Of a DNA stretch of 64,000 bases, positions 48,790 through 56,840 are shown one piece after another. The DNA comes from Actinocorallia populi. Its GTDB lineage: Bacteria; Actinomycetota; Actinomycetes; Streptosporangiales; Streptosporangiaceae. The stretch covers positions 1,302,001-1,366,000 of the forward strand of contig NZ_PVZV01000001.1 of assembly GCF_002995495.1 (NCBI RefSeq), written 5' to 3'. Below the pieces are notes generated by a model. It did no database searches. It saw only the letters and a list, made by a program, of their open reading frames with translations, and was not told the DNA's origin. Numbering within the stretch: position 1 is the stretch's first letter; each line of letters starts with the position of its first letter. The translations under genes and the position numbers were made by a program.

Positions 48790-49838
48790 AACTCGACGAT
48801 GGGCAGCTGCTTCTTGTTCTTCTCGACGCTGCCGACGGCGACGATCTGCCTGGTGCCGGGGATCTGCGCGATGTCGTGGATGTAGGTGTTCTTCTTGCGG
48901 TCCGGACCGCGCAGCGTGCGCCACTTGCCGGCCCAGTGGAGGTACTGCGACCGCGTCTTGCCCGTGCCGGGGGAGGGGATCGTCCAGGCGCCGCTGCCGC
49001 CGTCGGGGGCGAGGGCGTAGTGCGAGATCAGCGGGGAGGCGGCCTCGGACCACTTCGAGCCGTTCCAGCGCAGCAGGCCACCGCCGTTCTGCGCCCGGAT
49101 CGCCCAGACCTTCCCGGGCCCGGCGGCGGCGATCTCCTGGATGATGTTGTGCGGCTGGCCGACCACGCCCCACGAGCCGCCCGGCGCGGCGAGCTGCTTC
49201 CACTTGCCGCCGCTCAGCCGCAGCACCGTCGCCACCACCTGGGTGCCGTTGGCGGTGGTCGTCCCGCCCAGCCAGACGTCGTCCTTGCCCCGGACGGACA
49301 CCGCCGTCAGCGAGGCGCCGGCGGCCCCGGGGACGTTCACGTTCACGAACGCCCTGCCGTTCCAGCGGCGCACGGCGCTGGCCCCGTCGTTCTTGGAGTT
49401 GAGCCCCGCCACGGACCAGACGGCGCCGTCCTTGCCCGCCGAGAGGGACAGCGGGATGAGCGGGAGGTCCAGGGGCCCGAACTTCGCCCCCTGGTAGCCG
49501 ACCTTCTTCCACTTCCTGCCGTTCCAGTGGGCCGCGACCGGCGTGACCCCCGTGTAACCCACCGCCCAGGCGCTGCGGGCGCTGCTCGCCGCGATCCCGG
49601 TGGGCCGGAACCTGAAGGGCGCCTTCTTGGCCGTCCACTTCCTGCCGTTCCAGTGGAACGGCTTCCCGTTCTCGTTGATCGCGAAGATCGTCCTCTTGTT
49701 CACCGCCGCGACCTGCAGCAGCGCCCCCGCGCTCTTGAACGCCTTGCTCCCGGCGTCCTTCCAGCCCGGCGCGGCCGAGGCGGGCTGCGGCACGAGCAGC
49801 ACACCCGCGACGACCGTGGCGGCGACGACGATCCGCAT
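48780..49838 (-). CDS. Secreted propeller-like repeat protein 2
   Basis: A 352-aa paralogue of the protein at 46903-47964. It has a signal peptide (MRIVVAATVVAGVLLVPQPA then SAAP) and six W-x-G-x-x-W repeats: HWNGRKWTAK, HWNGRKWKKV, RWNGRAFVNV, RLSGGKWKQL, RWNGSKWSEA, HWAGKWRTL. The C-terminal HDIAQIPGTRQIVAVGSVEK matches the partner's DLIPGTSRVVSVGGLQQKE. ATG 49838 has a perfect AGGAGGAAG site. It faces the methyltransferase tail to tail. The conserved-end homology suggests a duplication followed by inversion. Confidence 0.72.
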   Translation of the reverse strand: MRIVVAATVVAGVLLVPQPASAAPGWKDAGSKAFKSAGALLQVAAVNKRTIFAINENGKPFHWNGRKWTAKKAPFRFRPTGIAASSARSAWAVGYTGVTPVAAHWNGRKWKKVGYQGAKFGPLDLPLIPLSLSAGKDGAVWSVAGLNSKNDGASAVRRWNGRAFVNVNVPGAAGASLTAVSVRGKDDVWLGGTTTANGTQVVATVLRLSGGKWKQLAAPGGSWGVVGQPHNIIQEIAAAGPGKVWAIRAQNGGGLLRWNGSKWSEAASPLISHYALAPDGGSGAWTIPSPGTGKTRSQYLHWAGKWRTLRGPDRKKNTYIHDIAQIPGTRQIVAVGSVEKNKKQLPIVEFYR

Positions 49839-49900
49839 GATGCTTCCTCCTGCTATGGGGGGATCTGCGGGGCAACCCTAGGGGAAGCGGGGCATGCGGG

Positions 49901-50665
49901 CTAGGAGGTCCGGTGGATCCGGTAGGGGGCGGCCTGGGCGCGGGGCTGGACGTCGATGCGGTCGATGTTGACGTGCGGGGGGCGGGTGACGGCCCAGGCG
50001 ATGCAGTCGGCGACGTCCTCGGCGACCAGGGGGGCCTCGACGCCCTCGTAGGGGCGCTCGGCGGCCTCGGCGTCGCCCCGGAAGCGCACCAGGGAGAACT
50101 CCTCGGTCTTGACCATGCCGGGGGCCACCTCGGTGATCCGGACGGGCCGGTCGACCAGTTCCAGGCGCAGCACCTCGTTGACGGCGACCGCGGCGTGCTT
50201 GGCCGCGTTGTAGCCGCCGCCGCCCACGTAGGGGACGTGCCCGGCCAGCGAGGTGACGTTCACCACATGCCCCGCGCCGGCGACCAGCTTGGGCAGCAGG
50301 GCACGGGTCATGCGCATCAGGCCCAGCACGTTGGTGTCGTACATGACCCGCCAGTCCTCGGTGACCGCCTCGGCGACGGACTCCAGGCCGTGGGCGCCGC
50401 CGGCGTTGTTGACCAGGACGTGGCATTCGCGCAGCCCGGCGGCGAGGGCGGCCACCGACTCCTCCGAGGTCACGTCGAGCGTGACGGCCCGGGCGAAGCC
50501 GCGCCGGCCCGCCGGGTCGGCGGCCTCGATCTCCTTGACCAGATCGTCCAGCCGGTCCCGGCGGCGGGCGGCCACCACGACGTCGAAACCCTCGGCGGCC
50601 AGGCGGCGGGCGGTGGCAGCGCCGATACCGCTGCTCGCACCGGTGATCACAGCAGTCTTACGCAT
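49901..50665 (-). CDS. Short-chain dehydrogenase/reductase
   Basis: A 254-aa classical SDR: TGASSGIG cofactor motif at 9-16, NNAG, catalytic Ser in VNVTSLAGHVPY and Tyr-x3-Lys in GGYNAAKHA; an Arg pair (AARRRDR) after strand 2 points to NADP. YdfG-like oxidoreductases act on hydroxy-amino acids or other alcohols; the substrate is not determined. ATG 50665 is the likely start; ATG 50674 adds three residues. It is divergent from mshA. Confidence 0.85.
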   Translation of the reverse strand: MRKTAVITGASSGIGAATARRLAAEGFDVVVAARRRDRLDDLVKEIEAADPAGRRGFARAVTLDVTSEESVAALAAGLRECHVLVNNAGGAHGLESVAEAVTEDWRVMYDTNVLGLMRMTRALLPKLVAGAGHVVNVTSLAGHVPYVGGGGYNAAKHAAVAVNEVLRLELVDRPVRITEVAPGMVKTEEFSLVRFRGDAEAAERPYEGVEAPLVAEDVADCIAWAVTRPPHVNIDRIDVQPRAQAAPYRIHRTS

Positions 50666-50781
50666 ATATCCCATCTTGGCGCATATGCCACGAGTGTCCG
50701 GGGGTGGGTGGGGGAACAAGCCTGGTTCGTAGGTAGTTTCAAGTGACCGGATTGTTCTGTTCTCGACCGAAGCGAGGTCCC

Positions 50782-52029
50782 GTGGTCCGTCGGGTCGCGA
50801 CGCTCTCCGTGCACACCTCGCCTCTCGACCAGCCCGGTACGGGCGACGCGGGGGGCATGAACGTCTACATCGTGGAGACCGCGAAACGGCTGGCCGAGCG
50901 GGGCATAGAGGTCGACATCTTCACCAGGGCGACCTCCCGGCAGCTGCCCCCGGCGGTGGAGCTGGCGCCCGGCGTGCTGGTCCGCCACCTCACGGCGGGG
51001 CCGTTCGAGGAGCTCGACAAGAGGGAGCTCCCGCGGCAGCTGTGCCAGTTCACCTCGGGGCTCCTGCGGGTCGAGGCCGCCCACGAACCGGGCCACTACG
51101 ACCTCGTGCACTCGCACTACTGGCTCTCCGGGCAGCCGGGCTGGGTCGCGGCGCACCGCTGGGGGGTGCCGCTGGTGCACTCCATGCACACCCTGGCCAA
51201 GGTCAAGAACGCCAACCTGGCCGCCGGTGACGCGCCCGAGCCCGTGCTGCGGGTCGCGGGCGAGGAGCAGATCGTCGCCGACGCCCACCAGCTGATCGCC
51301 AACACCTCGGACGAGGCGCGGGAGCTCGTCGACCTCTACGAGGCCGATTCCCGAAGGGTGCAGACCGTGGCGCCCGGCGTGAACCTGGACGTCTTCCGTC
51401 CGGGGGACCAGGAGGAGGCCCGGCGGCGGCTGAACCTGCCCCGAGACGCCTACATGCTGCTCTTCGTGGGGCGGATCCAGCCGCTGAAGGCGCCCGACGT
51501 GCTCGTACGGGCGGCGGCCGAGCTGCTGGAACGCCGGCCCGAGCTGCGGTCCCGGCTGGTCGTGGTGATCGTGGGCGGGCCGTCCGGATCGGGCAAGGAG
51601 CGCCCCGAGGAGCTGCAGAAGCTCGCGGCGCGGCTGGGCCTGACGGACATCGTCCGGTTCGAGCCGCCGCAGGCCCAGCCGGAGCTGGCCGAGTGGTACC
51701 GGGCCGCGGACGTGACGGTGGTGCCGTCCCACAACGAGTCCTTCGGGCTGGTCGCCGTGGAGGCCCAGGCGTGCGGTACGCCCGTCGTGGCCTCGGCCGT
51801 GGGAGGACTGCGCACGGCCGTCGGACACGGCGTCTCCGGCCTTCTGGTGAACGGACACGACCCCCGCGACTACGCCGCCGTCCTGGGGCGCCTGGCGGAC
51901 GAGCCGCTGCTGCGCGCCCGGCTCGGCGAAGGTGCCGTACGCCACGCCCGCGTGTTCGGCTGGGACGCGACTGCGGGACGGCTCCTGGGGGTATACAAAA
52001 GCGCTGTGAGTGATCGGGTGTGCGCATGA
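50782..52029 (+). CDS. mshA: D-inositol-3-phosphate glycosyltransferase (mycothiol synthesis)
   Basis: A 415-aa GT4 retaining glycosyltransferase that joins GlcNAc to inositol-3-phosphate, the first step of mycothiol synthesis. It has [20 protein letters not shown] then [10 protein letters not shown] at the N-terminus, HSHYWLSG, and the E-x7-E motif [19 protein letters not shown] 50782 follows GAGGT; an upstream GTG 50743 has no site. It is coupled to ybjN (ATGA), and the order mshA-ybjN-gpmA-phoU-senX3-regX3 is conserved in actinobacteria. Confidence 0.94.
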   Translation: MVRRVATLSVHTSPLDQPGTGDAGGMNVYIVETAKRLAERGIEVDIFTRATSRQLPPAVELAPGVLVRHLTAGPFEELDKRELPRQLCQFTSGLLRVEAAHEPGHYDLVHSHYWLSGQPGWVAAHRWGVPLVHSMHTLAKVKNANLAAGDAPEPVLRVAGEEQIVADAHQLIANTSDEARELVDLYEADSRRVQTVAPGVNLDVFRPGDQEEARRRLNLPRDAYMLLFVGRIQPLKAPDVLVRAAAELLERRPELRSRLVVVIVGGPSGSGKERPEELQKLAARLGLTDIVRFEPPQAQPELAEWYRAADVTVVPSHNESFGLVAVEAQACGTPVVASAVGGLRTAVGHGVSGLLVNGHDPRDYAAVLGRLADEPLLRARLGEGAVRHARVFGWDATAGRLLGVYKSAVSDRVCA

Positions 52030-52529
52030 GCGCGGTAGAGGCGGCCGTCGAGACGATCCGGAAGGTCCTGGAGGACTCGGAGCTGACCTACGAGGTGCCC
52101 CGGGAGGGCTCCTTCTTCGTCAGGCTCCCCGGAGAGCACAAGCTGGCGACGATGGTGTGGCTGATCGTCGGGCCCTACAGCGTGCACGTGGAGGCGTTCT
52201 TCTGCCGGCAGCCGGACGAGAACCACACGCAGTTCTACCGCTGGCTCCTGGAGAAGAACGGCCGCATGTACTGCCTGTCGTTCACCCTGGACGAGGCCGG
52301 CGACGTCTACCTGACCGGCAAGATCCCCCTGTCGGCGGCGGCCGACCCCGCGGAGATCGACCGCGTCCTCGGCTGCGCCCTGGCCTACAGCGACGAGAAC
52401 TTCGACCGCGCCCTGGAACTCGGCTTCAAGACCTCCATCCAGAAGGAGTGGGACTGGCGGGTCTCGCGCGGCGAGTCCCTGGCCAACCTGCAGGCCTTCG
52501 CGCGTTTCGCCGATCCCAGAAACCGCTGA
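52026..52529 (+). CDS. YbjN-domain protein
   Basis: A 167-aa protein with the YbjN fold (type III secretion chaperone-like), with [32 protein letters not shown], and [19 protein letters not shown]. Function unknown; E. coli YbjN affects motility and stress. ATG 52026 overlaps the mshA stop. In mycobacteria the homologue (Rv0487) also sits between mshA and gpm1. Confidence 0.85.
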   Translation: MSAVEAAVETIRKVLEDSELTYEVPREGSFFVRLPGEHKLATMVWLIVGPYSVHVEAFFCRQPDENHTQFYRWLLEKNGRMYCLSFTLDEAGDVYLTGKIPLSAAADPAEIDRVLGCALAYSDENFDRALELGFKTSIQKEWDWRVSRGESLANLQAFARFADPRNR

Positions 52530-52558
52530 CCTGAGCCTTCTCGTTAGGATGGGCGACC

Positions 52559-53305
52559 ATGGCGACCTTGGTTTTGCTCCGGCATGGTGAAAGTGTGTGG
52601 AACGCGGAGAATCTGTTCACCGGCTGGGTGGACGTGGACCTCTCCGCGAAGGGCGAGAGCGAGGCCGCGGTGGCGGGCGAGCTGCTCCTCGACGCCGACC
52701 TGACCCCCGACGTGCTGCACACGTCCCTCCTCAAGCGGGCCATCCGCACCGCGAACATCGCCCTGGACACCGCCGACCTGCTGTGGCTGCCGGTGAAGCG
52801 CTCCTGGCGCCTCAACGAGCGCCACTACGGCGCCCTCCAGGGCAAGAACAAGGCGCAGACCCTGGAGGAGTTCGGCGAGGAGCAGTTCCAGGTCTGGCGG
52901 CGCTCCTACGACACCCCGCCCCCGCCCATCGCCGACAAGGACCCCCTGTCCCAGGTCGGCGACCTGCGCTACGGCGGCCTGCCCTCGGAGCTGATCCCCC
53001 GCACCGAGTGCCTGGCCGACGTCGTGGACCGCCTCCTGCCCTACTGGTACGACGAGATCGTCCCCGACCTCGCCGCCGGCAAGACCGTCCTGGTCGTCGC
53101 CCACGGCAACTCCCTGCGCGCCCTGGTCAAGCACCTCGACGTCATCTCCGACGACGAGATCGCCGGCCTCAACATCCCCACCGGCATCCCCCTGAAGTAC
53201 GAGCTCGACGCCGACTACGTCCCCCGCAAGCGCGGTGGCGAGTACCTCGACCCGGCCGCCGCCAAGGCCGCCATCGAGGCCGTCAAGAACCAGGGCAAGA
53301 AGTAA
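52559..53305 (+). CDS. gpmA: 2,3-bisphosphoglycerate-dependent phosphoglycerate mutase
   Basis: A 248-aa glycolytic enzyme interconverting 3- and 2-phosphoglycerate. The phosphohistidine motif [12 protein letters not shown] has H9, then [13 protein letters not shown] and the second histidine in [16 protein letters not shown]. The length is as in E. coli GpmA. It is followed by a clear terminator. Confidence 0.97.
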   Translation: MATLVLLRHGESVWNAENLFTGWVDVDLSAKGESEAAVAGELLLDADLTPDVLHTSLLKRAIRTANIALDTADLLWLPVKRSWRLNERHYGALQGKNKAQTLEEFGEEQFQVWRRSYDTPPPPIADKDPLSQVGDLRYGGLPSELIPRTECLADVVDRLLPYWYDEIVPDLAAGKTVLVVAHGNSLRALVKHLDVISDDEIAGLNIPTGIPLKYELDADYVPRKRGGEYLDPAAAKAAIEAVKNQGKK

Positions 53306-53321
53306 CCGGATCCTTCGGACG

Positions 53322-53346
53322 GGGCCGTGCTGATCCAGCACGGCCC
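53322..53346 (+). terminator. Terminator after gpmA
   Basis: GGGCCGTGCTG (53322-53332) pairs with CAGCACGGCCC (53336-53346), loop ATC, then TTTCG. Confidence 0.8.
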
Positions 53347-53460
53347 TTTCGCCTTCCGCCGGGGCGTCCGTTCCCCCGCGGGCGCGGACGCCGCGGCACG
53401 GGTCGCGAGGGCCCGCTCGGGCGGGGCGCGGGAGGCCCGCGCCCCGCCGCGGGGCACGGG

Positions 53461-54216
53461 TCAGCGGAGCTTGATCGCGCCGCCGTCGGCCATGACGGTC
53501 TGCCCGGTCATGTACCGGGCGTCGTCGCTCGCGAGGAAGGCGATGATGGGCGCGACGTCCTCGTCGGGGTCGCCGAAGCGGCCCAGGGGCACCTTGGCCG
53601 CGGACTGCGCGTACTGCTCGGGGCGCGCCTGGGCCCACTGGGCCACCCCGGCGGTCAGGGCCATGGGGCAGACCACGTTGACGCGGATGTTGAACGGGGC
53701 CCACTCGTTGGCCACGACCCGGCTGAGGCCGCGGATGGCCTCCTTCGCCGCCGCGTAGGAGGCCTGGTTGGGCTGGCCGTCGAGTCCGGCGCCGGAGCCG
53801 AAGTTGACGACCGACGCGTTGCCGGTCTTCTTCAGCTCCGGCAGGGCCGCGAGCATGAAGTTGCGCGTGGCGTACAGGCCGCTGCCCATGGCGAGGTCCC
53901 AGTCGTCGTCGGTCTGCTCCTCGAACGGCTTCTGCCGCGACGCGCTCGCGTTGTTCACCAGGACGTCGAGCTTCCCGAAGCGCTCGACGGCGGCCGCCAC
54001 GGCGGCCTGCGCGACGGCCGGGTCGGAGACGTCGCCCTGCAGGAAGACCACGGAGTCCCCCAGCTCGCGGACGAGGGCCTCCCCGGCCTCCTGCTGCAGG
54101 TCGACGACGACGACCCGGGCCCCGCGCGCGACGAACAGCTTCGTGATGGCGCCGCCGATGCCGGAGGCGCCCCCGGTGACGATGGCCGACTTTCCTTGCA
54201 GGCCGGGGTTGTTCAT
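53461..54216 (-). CDS. Short-chain dehydrogenase/reductase 2
   Basis: A 251-aa SDR with TGGASGIGGAI cofactor loop, VVVDLQQEAG (Asp after strand 2, pointing to NAD), NNAS in place of NNAG, Ser in FGSGAG and Tyr-x3-Lys in QASYAAAKEA, ending VMADGGAIKLR. It is a FabG/glucose dehydrogenase-like oxidoreductase of unknown substrate. The start is ATG 54216 with AAAGGAAG; the frame runs further upstream but without signals. It separates gpmA from the phosphate-control genes. Confidence 0.85.
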   Translation of the reverse strand: MNNPGLQGKSAIVTGGASGIGGAITKLFVARGARVVVVDLQQEAGEALVRELGDSVVFLQGDVSDPAVAQAAVAAAVERFGKLDVLVNNASASRQKPFEEQTDDDWDLAMGSGLYATRNFMLAALPELKKTGNASVVNFGSGAGLDGQPNQASYAAAKEAIRGLSRVVANEWAPFNIRVNVVCPMALTAGVAQWAQARPEQYAQSAAKVPLGRFGDPDEDVAPIIAFLASDDARYMTGQTVMADGGAIKLR

Positions 54217-54535
54217 GGCGCTTCCTTTCATGAGCGTCTGCGAGGGCGCGCCATCGGTGGAAGCGGCTGCGCACGTCTCCGCAAACGTTTCTTTCGGTGT
54301 TCTGTGACCAAGTGCATGCCTTGGCCGGGTGCCGAGCGAGTGCGCCATGGAGCTCAGCGGCCACGCATCCCCGAAACCCCCCCTTTTCGATAGGTGTCCC
54401 TGGGTAAGGCCGCTGGTATTCCCGTCGAACCGGGGCGACACCCGCAAAGGCCATCATCCCCCTGGACGGGCCGCTCACCCCGGAGGAGTCCACTGATCGG
54501 GAGCACCGTCCAGCGGACAGGGCTGCGAAGACGCG
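54217..54535. other. Intergenic stretch without evident genes
   Basis: This region is upstream of the SDR gene. It contains an inverted repeat CTGGACGG (54462-54469) / CCGTCCAG (54506-54513) close to the start of the phoU-derived direct repeat. I see no coding potential: the open frames that cross it are shadows of the SDR and islet. Confidence 0.4.
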
Positions 54536-54702
54536 GAAGGGGCCGCGCACCGAGGCGCGGCCCCTTCGCCCTTCACGGGGCTTCAGGAGAACTCGTCGAT
54601 GATGTCCTCGGGGCGCTGGCCCGTCACCATGTAGACGATGTCGCCCGCGACGTGGACGGCGTGGTCGGCGAAGCGCCCGTAGTAGCGGTCGGCGAGGGTG
54701 AC
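54536..54702. repeat. Direct repeat copy 1: phoU 3' end plus terminator
   Basis: It is nearly identical to 55942-56121. Four substitutions and one 12-bp deletion are seen over about 165 aligned bases. It starts with the terminator hairpin (54536-54567) and ends inside the phoU reading frame. Together with copy 2 it brackets the toxin-antitoxin islet. Confidence 0.9.
54583..54702 (-). pseudogene. phoU': phoU C-terminal fragment
   Basis: Reading on the minus strand it gives VTLADRYYGRFADHAVHVAG followed by the phoU end DIVYMVTGQRPEDIIDEFS; only three residues differ from the intact gene (D/G, G/E, I/V). It has no start codon of its own, and its upstream frame is unrelated islet sequence. It is a remnant, not a gene. 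Confidence 0.9.
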
Positions 54703-54721
54703 GACCAAGACGGATTCAGGT

Positions 54722-54757
54722 TTGCGTTCATTGCATCTGCTGCACATACTGCGTATG
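54722..54757 (+). promoter_or_regulatory. Promoter/operator of the toxin-antitoxin unit
   Basis: TTGCGT (54722-54727), a 17-base spacer, CATACT (54745-54750). The -10 lies inside the palindrome CATAC-TGC-GTATG (54745-54757), where antitoxin binding would autorepress. Confidence 0.55.
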
Positions 54758-54769
54758 AGAGGAGCGGTC

Positions 54770-55228
54770 ATGGCGGTGAGAACACCGAAATCCCTGGAGC
54801 CCGGCAAGGTGGACGCGCAGGAGTCCGCCCGCGCCCTGCGCAGGATCAAGGACTACCTGGCAGCCCACCCCGGTACCGAGAACGTCCGTGTCACGGGCGA
54901 ACTGGTGGGCGAGGAGGCACTGGTCCTGCCCCGCGACGTCGTGACCATGCTCGCCTACATGCTCGCGCAGCTCGCCGAGGGCCGCGGCGTCACGGCGATG
55001 CCCAGCCACGCCGAGCTGACCACGAGCCAGGCGGCGGACGTCCTGAACGTCTCCCGTCCCTACCTCATCGGCCTCCTCGAAGCGGGAAAGATCCCTTACC
55101 GGCTGGTCGGCCGCCATAGGCGCGTCCTGTTCGAAGACCTCATGGCCTACAAGCGGCAGAGCGACGCCGAAAGCCGCAAGGCCGCCGACGACCTGATCGC
55201 TCTCAGCGAGGAACTGGACCTCTACTGA
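54770..55228 (+). CDS. Antitoxin, excisionase-type HTH DNA-binding protein
   Basis: A 152-aa protein. The C-terminal half holds a MerR/excisionase-like helix-turn-helix: LTTSQAADVLNVSRPYLIGL, then LEAGKIPYRLVGRHRRV and FEDLMAYKRQ. The N-terminal half has a helical region possibly binding the toxin. This pairs widely with PIN-domain toxins in actinobacteria. ATG 54770 has AGAGGAG 5 bases upstream. Its stop overlaps the toxin start (TGATG). It could also function as a recombination directionality factor, as its fold is that of Xis (speculation). Confidence 0.82.
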   Translation: MAVRTPKSLEPGKVDAQESARALRRIKDYLAAHPGTENVRVTGELVGEEALVLPRDVVTMLAYMLAQLAEGRGVTAMPSHAELTTSQAADVLNVSRPYLIGLLEAGKIPYRLVGRHRRVLFEDLMAYKRQSDAESRKAADDLIALSEELDLY

Positions 55229-55778
55229 TGGCGTTCACGGCCGCCTACGACGCCAACGTGCTGTACGGCAACGAAGTCCGCGATCTGCTCATCCGGATCG
55301 CCAGGTCGGGCCTGGTCCAAGCACGCTGGACGAGCACGATCCTGGAGGAGGTGACCCGCAACCTCGCCGCCAACAGGCCGGACATCCCGGCTGAAAAGCT
55401 GTCGGTCCTGCGCGAGCGGATGAACGCCGCCGTGCCGGGAGCGCTGGCGGGGGTTATGAGGAACTCATGGAAGGCCTGAAGCTCCCCGACGCGGACGACC
55501 GGCACGTTCTCGCGGCCGCGATCAAAAGCGGCGCGGAGTTCGTCGTCACCTCGAACCTCAGGGATTTTCCCGCCGACGTGCTCGGACGCTATGAAATCGA
55601 GGCCAAAAGCCCCGACGACTTCGTGCTCGACCAGCTCGACCTCGACGAGAGCACCGTGCGTGATTGCGTCCACCAGATCGCGAACAGCAGGACACGTCCC
55701 CCGAAGACCTTCGCCGCGATCCTGGACGCTCTCGAACGCGCGGGACTGGTGGAGTCGGCCGCGCTCCTTCGCGACTGA
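55228..55778 (+). pseudogene. PIN-domain toxin, frameshifted
   Basis: Two overlapping frames together give one VapC-like PIN RNase. Frame 1 (55228-55479) has YDANVLYGNEVRDLLIRIA, RWTSTILEEVTRNLA and ends MNAAVPGALAG. Frame 2 (to 55778) continues YEELMEGLKLPDADDRHVLA and VVTSNLRDFPADVLGRYEIE. The break is at the G5 run 55449-55453; one extra G would restore AGGYEELMEG and the normal family sequence. All acidic active-site residues are present, split over the two frames. It may be a sequencing error, a disabled toxin, or -1 slippage (Gly codon GGG on a G run). Confidence 0.8.
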
Positions 55779-55941
55779 GAATGCGCGCGGGAGCAAGGCG
55801 CTGCGCAGACAGGGAAGATCAGACGCCGGGCCGGGTTCCGGAAGGACACATGTCGGGCCCAGGCGCTCTGGCCCAGGCGGCGTAGGCGAAGCCGCCGCCC
55901 TGTGAGCGCTCCTCGCCCACCGGCACCCTCGGCCCGGCTGT

Positions 55942-56121
55942 GAAGGGGCCGCGCACCGAGGCGCGGCCCCTTCGGCCTTCACGGGGCCTTCGGGAGGGCT
56001 TCAGGAGAACTCGTCGATGATGTCCTCGGGGCGCTGGCCCGTCACCATGTAGACGACGTCGCCCGCGACGTGGACGGCGTGGTCGGCGAAGCGCTCGTAG
56101 TAGCGGCCGGCGAGGGTGATG
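55942..56121. repeat. Direct repeat copy 2: phoU 3' end plus terminator
   Basis: This copy contains the same hairpin stem GAAGGGGCCGCGC/GCGCGGCCCCTTC (55942-55954 with 55961-55973) and the 3' end of intact phoU. It carries 12 bases (within CCTTCGGGAGGG) absent from copy 1. Outside the repeats the sequences on both sides differ. Confidence 0.9.
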
Positions 56122-56666
56122 TCGACGGCCTTCTCGACGCCGTGCTTCCACTTGGGGGACAGCAGGACGTCGAAGAGCCTGCGGTGGAGCTTGTCCATGG
56201 CGTCGTCGTCGGAGTCGAGCTCCAGGCCCATGGCGACGTCCTGGGAGGCGATGACGCTGCCCGCCTTGGCGACGAGGCGGACGGCGATCTGGCCCATCTG
56301 CAGGACGGTGGGCTGCAGCTCCGGCGGGACGCAGGACTCGGGGTGGCGGCGGCGGGCCGTCTTGGCGAGGTGGGCCGCCAGGTCTCCCATGCGCTCCAGG
56401 TCGGCGCTCATCCGCAGGGACGTGATCAGGGTCCGCAGGTCGCCGGCGACGGGCTGCTGGCGGGCCATGAGGTCGAAGACGGTCTCCTCGATCTCCAGGT
56501 CGATCTTGTTGATCGCCTTGTCCCCGCTGATGACCTCCTCGGCGAGGCGGGCGTCGGCGTCCAGCAGGGCGGTGGTCGCCCGGTCCATGGCGGAACGGAC
56601 CAGACGGGTCATCTCCACCAGCTTGTAGGAGATTCCGTCGAGTTCGTCGTGGTAGGCGTCGCGCAA
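56001..56666 (-). CDS. phoU: Phosphate transport regulator PhoU
   Basis: A 221-aa protein made of two three-helix PhoU bundles, with metal-binding acidic motifs of the PhoU family (ERMGDLAAHLAKTARRR in the first bundle, ERFADHAVHVAGDVVYM in the second). It links the Pst transporter to the SenX3/RegX3 sensor and restrains the Pho response. TTG 56666 is preferred: AAGGAA is 7 bases upstream and (M)RDAYHDELD is the normal N-terminus; GTG 56687 is the alternative. It is divergent from senX3 over a PHO box. Confidence 0.93.
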   Translation of the reverse strand: MRDAYHDELDGISYKLVEMTRLVRSAMDRATTALLDADARLAEEVISGDKAINKIDLEIEETVFDLMARQQPVAGDLRTLITSLRMSADLERMGDLAAHLAKTARRRHPESCVPPELQPTVLQMGQIAVRLVAKAGSVIASQDVAMGLELDSDDDAMDKLHRRLFDVLLSPKWKHGVEKAVDITLAGRYYERFADHAVHVAGDVVYMVTGQRPEDIIDEFS

Positions 56667-56738
56667 AGTGTTTCCTTGTGTTCGCACGGTCGTGTTCCGC
56701 TGTGGCCGCTTCTCTCGTCTCACATGCTCCACAGGGGC

Positions 56739-56778
56739 TGTGAACTCAACCGGATATAGAGGTGAACATTGGGCGAAC
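56739..56778. promoter_or_regulatory. PHO box (11-bp direct-repeat units)
   Basis: The minus-strand half-site GTTCACC appears on the plus strand as TGTGAAC (56739), GGTGAAC (56761) and GGCGAAC (56772). Units are spaced 22 and 11 bases, so the period is 11 and the unit at 56750 is degenerate. This is the organisation of PhoP/RegX3 boxes in streptomycetes and mycobacteria. It lies between phoU and senX3, so RegX3 probably regulates both. Confidence 0.75.
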
Positions 56779-56840
56779 GCCCTGACCCGGTGCCCTTCTG
56801 TAGTGCGAGGACGCCCCGGAAGCCGCTTACCATCCGTCAT

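Noticed and set aside
54462-54513. Inverted repeat CTGGACGG...CCGTCCAG as an attachment arm of the islet
   Set aside because: Eight-base arms 36 bases apart near the repeat boundary are not present at the other boundary, so there is no support for a role.
54394-55119. 241-codon plus-strand frame over the phoU fragment and antitoxin
   Set aside because: Out of frame with the recognisable antitoxin and with the phoU fragment, without a ribosome site; Arg/Gly/Ala-rich shadow.
55443-55460. Canonical slippery heptamer for a programmed -1 shift
   Set aside because: The G5 run is not a classical X-XXY-YYZ site and I see no supporting downstream pseudoknot; a base deletion or read error is simpler.
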